Positions 27,275 to 35,737 of a stretch of DNA of 42,119 bases are shown one piece after another (the first letter of the stretch is position 1; every line of letters begins with the position of its first letter). The stretch comes from Gammaproteobacteria bacterium. GTDB taxonomy: Bacteria; Gemmatimonadota; Gemmatimonadetes; Longimicrobiales; Gaopeijiaceae. Both the position numbers and the translations under genes were made by a program. The stretch is taken from NCBI GenBank assembly GCA_028819075.1, contig JAPPMM010000054.1:1-42119 (forward strand), given 5' to 3'. The notes beneath the pieces were generated by a model. It had not been told where the DNA came from and did not search any database. It saw only the letters and a program-made list of their open reading frames with translations.

Positions 27275-28369
27275 ATGGACAATCTCCCGTCCCGTCGACT
27301 GGCGGCTGCGGCTTTCCTCCTTCTGCTTCCCGCCGTCTCCTGTGAGAGGCAGCAGGCCGAGGTGCCCTCGCCGGCCCTCGAAGACGTCTTCGAGTTGGTG
27401 GACGTCATTGAGTTGGGAGAGGATCCGTCCGATTCCATCGCGGACCTGGGCGAGTTTGTCGAGAGGCGGGACGGCGGTTTCGTGATCGGAGACCGGTTTC
27501 TGCCGCGGGTTCGGACCTACCGCGAGGACGGTTCGCTGGAAGCCGCGTTCGGGCGCTTCGGCGACGGACCGTGGGAATTCCGAAGGATTCGGAGCGTAGC
27601 GGAGCTTGCGGACGGCCGCATCGTCGTGACGGGCGCACAGAGTGGGGCGCTCACGTTCCTTGCTCCGGATCTGACACCTCACAGCATGTTGCTGGTCGAG
27701 AACTATGTGCCGGGAACGGTTCTCCCTATTGGGCCCGACATCGTGTTCGGCGGGGTTGGACGGGATATGTACGCAGCCGACATGGACGGTCTCTATCATC
27801 GCCTGATCGACGGCACCGTAACCTGGAGCAGCTGGAACACGCTGGCTGCCAGCATGCCGTATTGGAATGGTCTGGGACGGGCGCACGCTGCGGTCGGCGG
27901 GGACTCCGTGTACGCGATGGCGGGCCTCCTGTACCCCGCGACCATCCTGAACGGCGCCGGCGATTCGGTCGGAACCATCGGGACGCCGCCGGCAGGATTC
28001 CGCAGGGTGCCGGAGCTTGAGCCGGGCGCGCTCGCCTTCACCGCCGCACAAGGAACGGGGGCTCAAGCTGGCGATCGGATCAAACGGTTGATTGAGAGCT
28101 TTGACCTCGTCACGAGCATGGATGTTGTGGACGGCAACCGCCTGGTGTTCACGGTCGGCAAGCTGGACCCGGCCAAGCCCTGGATTCCGTTCGAGCAACT
28201 AGACGTGTCCGTGGAGGCCTACGATCGCCATACGGGGCAGAAACTCTTTGAGAACGCGCGATTGCCGGAGGGCTCGAAGGTGCTGGGCGGGGGCAGATAC
28301 CTCTATGTGTTGCTTAGTCCGCGCATACCTCCGTGGCGCATTGCCAAGTACGAACTCTATCCTCTATAG
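27275..28369 (+). CDS. 6-bladed beta-propeller lipoprotein, subfamily B, copy 2
   Basis: 364 residues from ATG 27275, with GAGGGAGG seven bases upstream. The lipobox is PAVSC (C23). It repeats the neighbour's plan: DSIADLGEFVERRDGGFVIG, LPRVRTYREDGSLEAAFGRFG, GDGPWEF where the family usually has GPGEF, and PEGSKVLGGGRYLYVLLS, PPWRIAKYEL. It begins 62 bases after copy 1 and is probably in the same message. The divergence between copies is concentrated in the middle blades, which suggests different ligands. Confidence 0.86.
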   Translation: MDNLPSRRLAAAAFLLLLPAVSCERQQAEVPSPALEDVFELVDVIELGEDPSDSIADLGEFVERRDGGFVIGDRFLPRVRTYREDGSLEAAFGRFGDGPWEFRRIRSVAELADGRIVVTGAQSGALTFLAPDLTPHSMLLVENYVPGTVLPIGPDIVFGGVGRDMYAADMDGLYHRLIDGTVTWSSWNTLAASMPYWNGLGRAHAAVGGDSVYAMAGLLYPATILNGAGDSVGTIGTPPAGFRRVPELEPGALAFTAAQGTGAQAGDRIKRLIESFDLVTSMDVVDGNRLVFTVGKLDPAKPWIPFEQLDVSVEAYDRHTGQKLFENARLPEGSKVLGGGRYLYVLLSPRIPPWRIAKYELYPL

Positions 28370-28423
28370 CCCCTGCCGCTCGGACTCGTCAGGCCGTCCC
28401 CACCTCCCGGCGCCTGAAAAAGG

Positions 28424-29050
28424 CTATCGGGCGAGCGGGATGCGAAAGGACCCGACGAGCGAGATGGTGCGGTTGCGGCCGGTCGGTGCGTTGTCGCCGG
28501 CGAAGATTTCGGTCAAGCCCTCGGTGAACAGCGCCGTGACGCCGAAGAGGCCGACGTTGTAGCCCGCCCCGGCGGTGATCCCCACATCGGTGTTTCTGTC
28601 GACGCGCATGTCGTCGCAGCTCTGCTCCCTCGACATGTCGATCCCTTCGACCGAAACGTCGATGGCCACGTTGCATCGCCTGTCGCGCCCCACGCTCCCG
28701 CCGGCGAGGATATGGAAGTCGCCGCCGATCTCGAGCAGACCACGCAGCACGAGATAGTCGATCTCGATATTCAACTGACCAGCCGCGCCGCCCTCGCTGA
28801 ATTCCGACCCGGCGCCCTTCTCGATGTAGCCGGCTTCCACCCGCAGGCCGATCATGTCGATCACCCGCAGGGAGAATCCGCCCGCGAGATTCCGTCCGAT
28901 GCGGCTCTCCGTGGCTTCCTCATCGGTCGCGAGGCCCATGGTCGCTCCGGCTCCCAGGATGAAGTCGGTGGTTCTCCCCTGCGCCCGGGTGTCGTCGGCG
29001 GCGACCGCCAGCAGGAATGCGCAAAGAACGAGTGCGAGCGGCTGTCTCAT
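28424..29050 (-). CDS. Outer-membrane beta-barrel protein (8-stranded type)
   Basis: 208 residues. ATG at 29050 has GGGAG seven bases upstream. A signal peptide ends near TRAQG. The mature part alternates polar and hydrophobic residues in strands (FILGAGATMGLA, SLRVIDMIGLRVEAGYI, YLVLRGLLEIGGDF, VGITAGAGYNVG), typical of the small PorT/OmpX-like barrel group, and ends near SFRIPLAR. The last residue is Arg rather than the usual aromatic. One loop contains three cysteines (RRCNV and SCDDM regions). It lies 11 bases downstream of the small lipoprotein gene and probably belongs to the BlaI/M56 operon, which suggests it is regulated with it. Confidence 0.8.
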   Translation of the reverse strand: MRQPLALVLCAFLLAVAADDTRAQGRTTDFILGAGATMGLATDEEATESRIGRNLAGGFSLRVIDMIGLRVEAGYIEKGAGSEFSEGGAAGQLNIEIDYLVLRGLLEIGGDFHILAGGSVGRDRRCNVAIDVSVEGIDMSREQSCDDMRVDRNTDVGITAGAGYNVGLFGVTALFTEGLTEIFAGDNAPTGRNRTISLVGSFRIPLAR

Positions 29051-29061
29051 GGTGGAACTCC

Positions 29062-29445
29062 CTACCCCGACGATGAACCGAGTTCGACATGCACGCTGTA
29101 CCAGTTGAAATTCTGACCGGCCGCGTCCAGCGTGACAGACTGCTTCGCCCCCGCCGCGAGGTCAACCCTGGGCGTCGGGCCGAGTTCGGTTCCGTTGGAC
29201 AGATGGATCTCGACGCGCACGTCGGTGACCGTCGCGCCGGTCGTGTTGGTTACGGTGCCGTTGAACCGCCGGCCTGATGCATCGTAGCTGATGACCAGGT
29301 CCACGCCGCGGCGGGTATCCGTCGCCGTCTGATCGGCGTTCCAACGGACGCCCGACTCGCCCGGTTCGGTGGAACTGCTTCTGCAGGCGGCCACCATGGC
29401 CAGGAGGGCGAGGGTCGCGGTACGGAAGGCTGTATGTCTAGTCAT
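29062..29445 (-). CDS. Small lipoprotein with a beta-sandwich domain shared with the protein at 30993-31733
   Basis: 127 residues with a lipobox (MVAAC, C21). The remaining 105 residues are one beta-sandwich-like domain: VDLVISYDASGRRFNGTVTN, then VRVEIHLSNGTELGPTPR and a VTLDAAGQNFNWYSVHVEL end. This closely matches residues about 104-175 of the secreted protein that opens the operon (VRVEVHLDNGTELGPTRR). The pattern, with a TVTNTT core, resembles FxLYD-type domains. Its start overlaps the M56 protease stop by eight bases, so it is translated with the protease. Function unknown; as an envelope protein tied to a membrane protease it may be ligand, substrate or inhibitor. Confidence 0.8.
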   Translation of the reverse strand: MTRHTAFRTATLALLAMVAACRSSSTEPGESGVRWNADQTATDTRRGVDLVISYDASGRRFNGTVTNTTGATVTDVRVEIHLSNGTELGPTPRVDLAAGAKQSVTLDAAGQNFNWYSVHVELGSSSG

Positions 29446-30610
29446 GAGTCTCTCCTTCGTTTATGTCGTGTTGGTTGTTGTCCTTGTCGTGTTCGAGGCT
29501 TTCGGCAGACCTGTGCTCCCGCGGCTGCTCGTGTTCCTCCGATCGCGCGCCTTCGACGGCCTGCTGGTCCTCATGGGGCGCTTCCGGTGCGGGTGCCAGC
29601 GCCGGCGCGAACGACGGGGCGAGGATCAGAAGGCCCACCGCGCTCATTCGCCGCCAGGGGGACGACGACGCCCGGGGCGAACTGTGTCCGGCCATGAGCC
29701 TCCGAACGCGCCGCTCCAGCTGTGAGCGACGCCTGCCGATGCACGGAACCGGGGTGCGCCGGTCCCTCCCGACCACCCATCCGGCCACCTCGGCCAGGCA
29801 ACTCGCCATCGCGAAGCGGTCGTCGACCTGACTGGCCGCCCAGTCGTCGCACAGCTCTTCGGCGGCGAATCGCACTTCGCGCACGGCAAGCCGGAAAAGC
29901 GGCTGGAAGAAGAAAACCGCCTGGAGGACGTTCAGGATGCCCAACCGGATCGGGTCGCGGCGCAGATGGTGCGCGACCTCGTGGCCCAGAAGTGCACGGA
30001 GCTCTTCTTCGTCCAGTTCATGGAGCGCGCGCACGGGCACGCAGATCTCGCGGCCGGTCCCTGCGCCCAGCGCGATGGCCGAGCCCAGGTTGTCGCTTTC
30101 CGTTAGAAGGGGCGCGGGCGCCAGTGCCGCCCTGAGGCTGAGTGCGGCCAGCGCGCGCGAGGCCCGCGGGTCCATCACCGGCTCACGGTCGCCCAGGCGG
30201 TGCCGCAGTTTCCCCAATCGAAGCAGGTAGTAGGCGAGCAGTCCCCCGGCGAACACAACCCAAAGGGTGCCCGCGGAGTCGGCCCAGCCCGCCGGGAGCG
30301 CAATCTCGGCGCTGTGTGCTTCTTCGCCCGACGGCGAGAAGACGGACGCCACGCCGTCCCGGTGGCCTGATTCGCCCTCGGAGTGACGCTCCTCCCCGGC
30401 GATGGCGGTGGGCATGGAGAGCCGCCAGACCGCGGAATCCCACGAGGTCAGGGAGTGGACCGTCGGAGTGATCAGGCTGGCGGCGAGCGCCGTGTACCAG
30501 ATCGTTTCCCTCAGCCGCGCACGCGTCCGGGGGAAGAGACGCAGGCCCAGCCAGGCGGCGCCGCACCAAAGCGTGCTGTGGATGAGGAACGTAAGCAGCC
30601 ACGCCGTCAT
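29438..30610 (-). CDS. M56 family (BlaR1-type) membrane metalloprotease
   Basis: 390 residues. It has N-terminal membrane helices (about 3-22 and 35-52) and another at about 113-132, then the zinc-protease site HEVAH (H210, E211, H214) in LLGHEVAHHLRRDP, and EELCDDWAA with E251/E252 as third-ligand candidates. The C-terminus has one more hydrophobic helix (about 322-342) and a strongly charged His/Glu tail. BlaR1/MecR1 relatives sense an outside signal and cleave a BlaI-type repressor; the gene overlaps the upstream BlaI-type gene as ATGA, the classical pairing. No penicillin-binding sensor domain is attached, so the signal is not obviously a beta-lactam. GGGGGAA precedes the start. Confidence 0.92.
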   Translation of the reverse strand: MTAWLLTFLIHSTLWCGAAWLGLRLFPRTRARLRETIWYTALAASLITPTVHSLTSWDSAVWRLSMPTAIAGEERHSEGESGHRDGVASVFSPSGEEAHSAEIALPAGWADSAGTLWVVFAGGLLAYYLLRLGKLRHRLGDREPVMDPRASRALAALSLRAALAPAPLLTESDNLGSAIALGAGTGREICVPVRALHELDEEELRALLGHEVAHHLRRDPIRLGILNVLQAVFFFQPLFRLAVREVRFAAEELCDDWAASQVDDRFAMASCLAEVAGWVVGRDRRTPVPCIGRRRSQLERRVRRLMAGHSSPRASSSPWRRMSAVGLLILAPSFAPALAPAPEAPHEDQQAVEGARSEEHEQPREHRSAESLEHDKDNNQHDINEGETHD

Positions 30611-30993
30611 TTCGATTCCCCCTTCCGCTTGCTGGACACCATCGCTCTCAGATCGTCCAGGTCGTCCGGGTCGATCTCGCCGGACCGGACCAGATGGTTG
30701 ACCAGTGCCGTGCTGTCACCGGAGAACAACCGCGTCACGAGATCGCCCACCATGCTCCTGCGGACATCCGCCTCGGCGATCGCGGGCCGGTAGATGAACT
30801 GCCGTCCCTTCGTTCGATGCTCCACGCACCCGTACTCCTCCAGCTTGCGCAGCATCGTCTTGATGGTCGTGACGGCGAGGCGCCGCTCTTCAAATAGCGC
30901 CTGGTGCACCTCGATGGCGGGGGCTTCGCCTCGCTCCCAGAGCACACGCATGATGGCGAGTTGCAGGTCCCCCAGTTGCCGCTTCCGCTTCAT
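30607..30993 (-). CDS. BlaI/MecI/CopY family transcriptional repressor
   Basis: 128 residues from ATG 30993 with GGGAG seven bases upstream. The open frame continues further upstream but that part is the antisense-like Arg-rich shadow of the neighbouring gene. The winged-helix DNA-binding domain occupies residues 1-75: LGDLQLAIMRVLWERGEAPA, VHQALFEERRLAVTTIKTML and KLEEYGCVEHRTKGRQF. The C-terminal half is the dimerisation and cleavage region, with DVRRSMVGDLVTRLFSGD. Such repressors bind dyads near their own operon and are destroyed by the M56 partner encoded next. The start overlaps the stop of the upstream secreted protein gene (TGATG), so the repressor is made from the same message. Confidence 0.93.
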   Translation of the reverse strand: MKRKRQLGDLQLAIMRVLWERGEAPAIEVHQALFEERRLAVTTIKTMLRKLEEYGCVEHRTKGRQFIYRPAIAEADVRRSMVGDLVTRLFSGDSTALVNHLVRSGEIDPDDLDDLRAMVSSKRKGESK

Positions 30994-31733
30994 CACTCGC
31001 TCCCTGCGAGGTCGCTCCGAAACGCATGCATTTCCCCACGCAGGATCTGGAGCTGGTTGTATACGGGCCGATAGGCCGCGCCGCTCGGGCGGGCGGTCTC
31101 GCCACCTCCGTGCTCGCCGCGCCCCTCGCGCCCGCCGTGCTCGCCGGCGCCTTCGCCACCCTCTTCCCCGCCTGCGCCGTGGCCATCTTCGACGCCGGCT
31201 TCGGGGTGACTGACCCACGCGCTGAACTCGTTCCCGAAGGCTCCCAGTTCCACGGGGACGGTCTCGCCCGGACCGACATCGATACGCCTGGTCGGACCGA
31301 GCTCCGTGCCGTTGTCCAGATGGACCTCAACGCGCACTTGCGGGAGAAGCCGTGCCGTGCTGTTCGTTACCGAGCCGACGAAGACCTGTGTCGCCGGGTC
31401 GAACTCCAGAACCAGACGGGCGCCGTTGCCGAAGAGCTTGTCCTGTTTCGTCATCTTCGGGAGGTAGGTCCCCTCACCACCTTGCCGGCTCTCGCGCCTG
31501 CCTGCCTGCGGACCCGATGTGTAGGCGGAGAGACCCGATGCCACCCGCATCTCGCGGAGGTCGGCACGGGCCTGTTTCACGAGATCGTAAAGATTGTCGG
31601 CGTCCGCGCTCTCTTGCGTCGGCTGTTGCTCTTGCAAGCCGGGTGCCAGAGCTTTCCCGCCGTTCGCGGGCGCGGAAACCCCGGCCCCGGCCATGCCGAG
31701 CGCCATCAGGAACATCAGTGTCATCTTCATCAT
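30993..31733 (-). CDS. Secreted protein with FxLYD-like beta-sandwich domain and Gly/His/Glu-rich tail, first gene of the BlaI/M56 operon
   Basis: 246 residues. ATG at 31733 follows AAGGAGAG by two to three bases (a second ATG comes next). A signal peptide ends around GVSAPA. A helical section (about 44-66, NLYDLVKQARADLREMR) precedes the beta domain at about 104-175, whose VRVEVHLDNGTELGPTRR is nearly the same as in the small lipoprotein at 29062-29445. Residues about 180-215 are an unusual Gly/His/Glu run (GEHGGREGRGEHGGG) that could bind metal. The tail from 220 is predicted helical. No lipobox, so it should be soluble in the periplasm or outside. It heads the operon, hence is controlled by the repressor. 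Confidence 0.78.
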   Translation of the reverse strand: MMKMTLMFLMALGMAGAGVSAPANGGKALAPGLQEQQPTQESADADNLYDLVKQARADLREMRVASGLSAYTSGPQAGRRESRQGGEGTYLPKMTKQDKLFGNGARLVLEFDPATQVFVGSVTNSTARLLPQVRVEVHLDNGTELGPTRRIDVGPGETVPVELGAFGNEFSAWVSHPEAGVEDGHGAGGEEGGEGAGEHGGREGRGEHGGGETARPSGAAYRPVYNQLQILRGEMHAFRSDLAGSE

Positions 31734-31788
31734 CGCTCTCCTTCCGAGTTGGGTAGCGATCCCGCGGCGCCACGCGCGTCCGTCGGTA

Positions 31789-31822
31789 CGACTACCGCAC
31801 TAGTTGACGATCGTAGTAGTCG
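31789..31822. promoter_or_regulatory. Candidate BlaI-type operator upstream of the operon
   Basis: Inverted half-sites CGACTAC (31789-31795) and GTAGTCG (31816-31822) flank a 20-base spacer containing ACTAGT. They lie 56-89 bases before the first gene of the BlaI/M56 operon, in a 183-base intergenic stretch. BlaI-family sites are usually dyads around TACA/TGTA with short spacers, so the ACTAC/GTAGT similarity is suggestive only. Confidence 0.35.
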
Positions 31823-31916
31823 ACACGGCTCGCGAAGGTTCCGCGATGGAAAGGCGGGGGGTCCCCGGGCCGCGAGGAGGACTCGGGCAGCTTGCAGATC
31901 GAGCCTGCGGCGCGGA

Positions 31917-32990
31917 TCAGTGCGGAGGTCGGCGGCCCCAGCGCCAGAGGAGCACCGGAATCAGAGCCTGCGGCTTGCGCGCGGTACGCTCCATGAACTG
32001 GTAGGTGTAGCCGCGAATCTCCGAGCCGGAGAAATAGACTTCAACCGAGTACAGTTCAGATGTTGAATACCTTTGCAACGCGGCGAGCCCTTCCGGTTGC
32101 CAGATTTCATCGATGTAGACCCATGGCGCCCGCACGAACCCGCCTCTCCCGATGGAGAAGAACGTGAACTCACCCGCGGGGCAGGGCCTCATCCGAACGA
32201 TGGTGTGGTCGTCGACGAAATCGAGACCAGTGGCGGCACCGGAAGCGAGCAGTGCCTCTCGGTCGTAGGCGCGGATGAGCCCGCGGCCGACCGAGGCGTC
32301 GCCTCGCCGCGACCGCATGCGGTCTTCCATGGTCTCGATGTTGCTCGCGACCGCCGTGATCCCGTCCAGCATGAACGGTTTGGGCACCAGAGGTATCTCC
32401 ACCAGGTCGTCGGGGCGGCCGGTCGCGGTGAAGGCGATCACCTTGTCGTGGTAGCCGATCTGCTTGACCGTGATCAACTGGGGTCCCGGCGGCACATCGG
32501 CGGCGACGAAGGAGCCCAGCGAGTCCGCCAGGGTTCCGTGGTTCTCCGATTCAACGAAGACGGCGGCGCCGGGGATGGCGGTGCCGCTCACCATGTCGTA
32601 GACGACGCCGCGGACCGCGACACGGTCGGGCGCGACGACCGTGAGGCTGTCCAGCAGGATCGGGCTGGGGGTCAGCGCGATCTCGATGAAGTTGTTGCCG
32701 TCGCCCGTCAGGTTGATCGGCAAGTCCCGCCGTTCGTAGCCGATCCGGGTCACGGTGACGATGTGGCCGCCCGGCCGAAGACCGCGGACCGAGAAGACGC
32801 CTGCGGAATCCGAAGAGATGAACTGCTGCAGCGAGCTGAAAGACACGGTCGCGCTGGCGATGGCATCCCCGGTTTGCACATCGTAGACAACGCCCTGAAG
32901 CAGGGCCCCGGGAAGATCGGGCTGCTGCGCCGCCGCCGGCGCGGCGAGGACGATGATGGCGAGCCGGAGGAGATAATTGCGTAACCGCAT
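31917..32990 (-). CDS. Barrel-less receptor-like protein: two carboxypeptidase-regulatory domains and a plug-like C-terminus
   Basis: 357 residues from ATG 32990; the ribosome site is weak. A signal peptide ends at PAAAQQ. Two carboxypeptidase-regulatory-like beta domains follow, at about 29-110 (LLQGVVYDVQTGDAIASATV) and about 122-205 (VRGVVYDMVSGTAIPGAAVF). Each ends with a TonB-box-like stretch (LLDSLTVVAP, MLDGITAVAS). Residues about 215-357 look like a TonB receptor plug: WVYIDEIWQPEGLAALQRYS and SVEVYFSGSEIRGYTY. The protein then ends instead of continuing into a 500-residue barrel. It closes a minus-strand run that begins with tonB. It may be a periplasmic TonB-interacting adaptor, or a receptor truncated long ago; conservation of the ending would decide. 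Confidence 0.8.
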   Translation of the reverse strand: MRLRNYLLRLAIIVLAAPAAAQQPDLPGALLQGVVYDVQTGDAIASATVSFSSLQQFISSDSAGVFSVRGLRPGGHIVTVTRIGYERRDLPINLTGDGNNFIEIALTPSPILLDSLTVVAPDRVAVRGVVYDMVSGTAIPGAAVFVESENHGTLADSLGSFVAADVPPGPQLITVKQIGYHDKVIAFTATGRPDDLVEIPLVPKPFMLDGITAVASNIETMEDRMRSRRGDASVGRGLIRAYDREALLASGAATGLDFVDDHTIVRMRPCPAGEFTFFSIGRGGFVRAPWVYIDEIWQPEGLAALQRYSTSELYSVEVYFSGSEIRGYTYQFMERTARKPQALIPVLLWRWGRRPPH

Positions 32991-33027
32991 CACACCGACG
33001 GCGCGATGGTCCGGGCACCTCGCTTCA

Positions 33028-34323
33028 CTATTGTCCCTCCCCGGGCATCTCGACTTCGTATACCTCGACAAACTCGCGGCCCAGCTCATCCTTGCGCAGC
33101 ACCACGATGCGATCATCGGCGATGTCCAGCAACTCGTGGACCGGGCTCGGGATGGTGACTTCCCACTCGACCAGCGCCCTGCCGGTGATGGAGCCTTCAC
33201 GGATCTGCAGCCAATCCGGACGGAAGACCGGAAGATGGATCGAGGCGACCGGCGTTCCGTCCTCGCCGAGAACCGTCCAAAGCCGCCGATCATCCGATAG
33301 CTTCGCATAGTCTCCGATCCACATCCCGCCGTCGGCATCCACCTTGATGGACCCGAACGCCGGATACGCGTCCCGTATTTCCGATTGCTCCAGGCGCCTC
33401 CGCCGGTCAGCCCGAACGATCTCGGGGAACATCTCCAGGTACAGACTGGTCCATTCCTCGCGTTCCGCCGGGGTTACTCGCCGCAGGGAAGAGCCACCGC
33501 GGACCCTGGTGCGCACGGCCGATCCCTCGTACAGCGTCAGGTCCAACGAGTCGTTCGCACCGACGACGGTACGGCCTCCACGTCCATCGTACAGCGCTGA
33601 GCGACCGAACCCGACGGCGGTCCACTGATTCGGTGCGACGTGGCGCTCCTTGCCCGCCCACTCGCCCAGGGTATCGAGTGATTCCTCGATGCCGGCACAG
33701 GCCACCAGGAACAGCGGACCGCGTTGCACGCCCGGCGGGAGATCGGGCCTGGTTTCGAGGACGCCGATGAAGCCTTGCCCATTCACATCGGCCAGAGGAA
33801 CGACTTCTCCCGTCGCGGCCGTGCATCCGCTTCGCTGGACCCCAATGACGCCGCCCTCCCGATCGAGGAACGTAAACCGCCGCAAGGCTCGGTCGTAAGC
33901 GAACAGCGATCCGTCGCGGGTGAGCCCGATCCGCGAGATCTCGGTGTACTCGCCAGGACCCTCTCCCGCCCGGCCCACGCGCGCCCGCAGACTCCCGTCC
34001 GGATGCAGGAAGGTGAGGTTGGGCGAAGCCTTGTCGGCGATAACCAACGACGAATCAGGCAGCAGAACCGCGCCCACCACCTCGACCAGGTCAAGACCTT
34101 CGAGCGTGGAGTGAAGCAGCGTCAGGCCGAGTTCGGGAAGGTCGAGGGCATGCAGGTTGGGGATTGTGGCAATGCTCACCCCTCCGGAATCGACCACGCT
34201 TATCGACTGGGCATCCCCGCCGGGATCAAGTCGTCGACCAGGCTCCGGAGCATCCCCACAACCGAAGGTCGGGAGCAGTGCCAGAAGGCAAGAAACGGCA
34301 ACTGCACGGCCTACCGGCTTCAT
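33028..34323 (-). CDS. 6-bladed beta-propeller lipoprotein
   Basis: 431 residues from ATG 34323, with GGAG just three bases upstream. The open frame continues to 34410 but the signal peptide begins here. The lipobox is PTFGC (C22). Blades show VLLPDSSLVIADKASPNLTF, VGRAGEGPGEYTEI, LTRDGSLFAYDRALRRFTF and DADGGMWIGDYA. GEGPGEY is the family signature. It lies between another propeller gene (172 bases upstream) and the barrel-less receptor-like gene (37 bases downstream), all on the minus strand behind tonB. Function unknown. Confidence 0.86.
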   Translation of the reverse strand: MKPVGRAVAVSCLLALLPTFGCGDAPEPGRRLDPGGDAQSISVVDSGGVSIATIPNLHALDLPELGLTLLHSTLEGLDLVEVVGAVLLPDSSLVIADKASPNLTFLHPDGSLRARVGRAGEGPGEYTEISRIGLTRDGSLFAYDRALRRFTFLDREGGVIGVQRSGCTAATGEVVPLADVNGQGFIGVLETRPDLPPGVQRGPLFLVACAGIEESLDTLGEWAGKERHVAPNQWTAVGFGRSALYDGRGGRTVVGANDSLDLTLYEGSAVRTRVRGGSSLRRVTPAEREEWTSLYLEMFPEIVRADRRRRLEQSEIRDAYPAFGSIKVDADGGMWIGDYAKLSDDRRLWTVLGEDGTPVASIHLPVFRPDWLQIREGSITGRALVEWEVTIPSPVHELLDIADDRIVVLRKDELGREFVEVYEVEMPGEGQ

Positions 34324-34494
34324 GGGCTCCGTTGTCTCGGGAAATGCCCTTGTGAGATCGTGCCGTCGCCTGGTTGGACACGATATGGCTACGGATCGTT
34401 TCACCAGCAAGCCTTGTGCCCAAACCTCGTTGCGCCCGGAGGCGCACTATTCCGCCTTGCCGGCCGCCGAAACGCGCCTCAAGTATACGAAGCC

Positions 34495-35685
34495 TCACCT
34501 CACACCGACCGGCAGTCGCCGCACTACGACGCTCGCCACGTCGAATTCGTCACGCTCGATGAACGCGGCCAGCCCGTCCGGCCCGAACGCGTCGGGCATC
34601 GCGGTCGTGCCGGCCGCGAAGGTCCCGATGTAGCGGCCGTCCGGGGTCAGCACATCGATCGGGCCATCGCTGGCCGGTTCCTCCCCGCGCCGGAGCACCC
34701 AGATCGTCCCCTCCCAACTGGTTTGCAGGTCGCGGACCACCGGCACCTCGGGGTAGACCTCCATGTTCCGGATCCGCTCGCGTCTCATTTCGGCCAAGGC
34801 GGCGGCGAACGGCAAATTCGATCTGGCGGCGCGTTCCTCGTTCTCCTCCAACTGGCGCTCGATCTCCCGATCCCTGATGCGGGCGGTTACAGGTTCAGGG
34901 CGAAAGGGCCGGGTGAGTACCCGGGTCAGTTCCCCGTTTCCCGTCGCCACCTTGATCGCATAGGCGGAAGAGTCGGTGAAGACCAGCCCGCCGCCCGGCA
35001 GCGCCCCGGCCACCAACTCCGGCCCGAAGCCGTCCGGATCTCCCGGTGGCCGCCACGCCCGGATCACCGTGTCCTGCACGGCCTCATCGCCGGTCAGGAC
35101 GAATCGGTAGACGGGGCGGAACGATGGCTCGGGGCCGTCGGCGGGGCCGCCCATGCTCATTGCCGAGAAGCTTGTCGTGATGATGTTCTGGCCGTCCCTG
35201 GCGGGCAACAGGGTTCGCATCCCGTAGAACAGGTTGCCGGGCATGCGTACCGAGCGGTCGAACTCGCCGTCTGGTCCGAACACGTCAAATGCGGTGTGAC
35301 CAGGATCGAACACCACCGTGCGCCCGTCACGGAGCACCGTGAATCCGACGGCCGTGTTGGTATTCCCGGCAAACTCCCCGGGCCCATCGCCGATCCGTCC
35401 GAACTCGTGGACCAACTCACCGACTTCGCTCACAACCACGACCCGGCCGCCCTGGTCGTCCATCACATGCAGGTTGCCGGACTGGCCGAAGCCGACGGCG
35501 CTGACCCGGCTGAACTGCTCCCACGCGTTCCCGGCAATGGACCCCACCCGGTAGACCTCATCGAACTCCGCTTCGAAGATCCGGTCTTCGGCGGGCAGCT
35601 CGATCACTTCCTGCGCGACGAGGGCCGGGGTGGCGATAGCGAAGACGCTCCCCACTGCCAGTTGGCTCAACCGCGTTCTCGGCAT
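34495..35685 (-). CDS. Exported 6-bladed beta-propeller protein
   Basis: 396 residues. ATG at 35685 has AAAGGAG eight bases upstream, a strong site. It has a plain signal peptide ending ALVAQE rather than a lipobox, unlike the other six propellers here, so it should be soluble in the periplasm. Blade signatures: [64 protein letters not shown] and [14 protein letters not shown] charged helix (about 265-310, [20 protein letters not shown]) interrupts the fold before the last blades. It starts 52 bases after tonB, probably in the same transcript. Confidence 0.87.
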   Translation of the reverse strand: MPRTRLSQLAVGSVFAIATPALVAQEVIELPAEDRIFEAEFDEVYRVGSIAGNAWEQFSRVSAVGFGQSGNLHVMDDQGGRVVVVSEVGELVHEFGRIGDGPGEFAGNTNTAVGFTVLRDGRTVVFDPGHTAFDVFGPDGEFDRSVRMPGNLFYGMRTLLPARDGQNIITTSFSAMSMGGPADGPEPSFRPVYRFVLTGDEAVQDTVIRAWRPPGDPDGFGPELVAGALPGGGLVFTDSSAYAIKVATGNGELTRVLTRPFRPEPVTARIRDREIERQLEENEERAARSNLPFAAALAEMRRERIRNMEVYPEVPVVRDLQTSWEGTIWVLRRGEEPASDGPIDVLTPDGRYIGTFAAGTTAMPDAFGPDGLAAFIERDEFDVASVVVRRLPVGVR

Positions 35686-35737
35686 TCTGGACGCTCCTTT
35701 AACATTGTGTCTGGATCGACGAGCCCGTAATAGGCGA

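Noticed and set aside
30994-31218. Arg-rich N-terminal extension of the BlaI frame
   Set aside because: It overlaps the secreted protein gene in another frame; the BlaI family begins at the ATG at 30993 with a good ribosome site.
33724-35730. A 668-codon open frame on the plus strand over the two propeller genes
   Set aside because: Antisense shadow. The minus-strand genes have lipobox or signal peptide, propeller motifs and ribosome sites.
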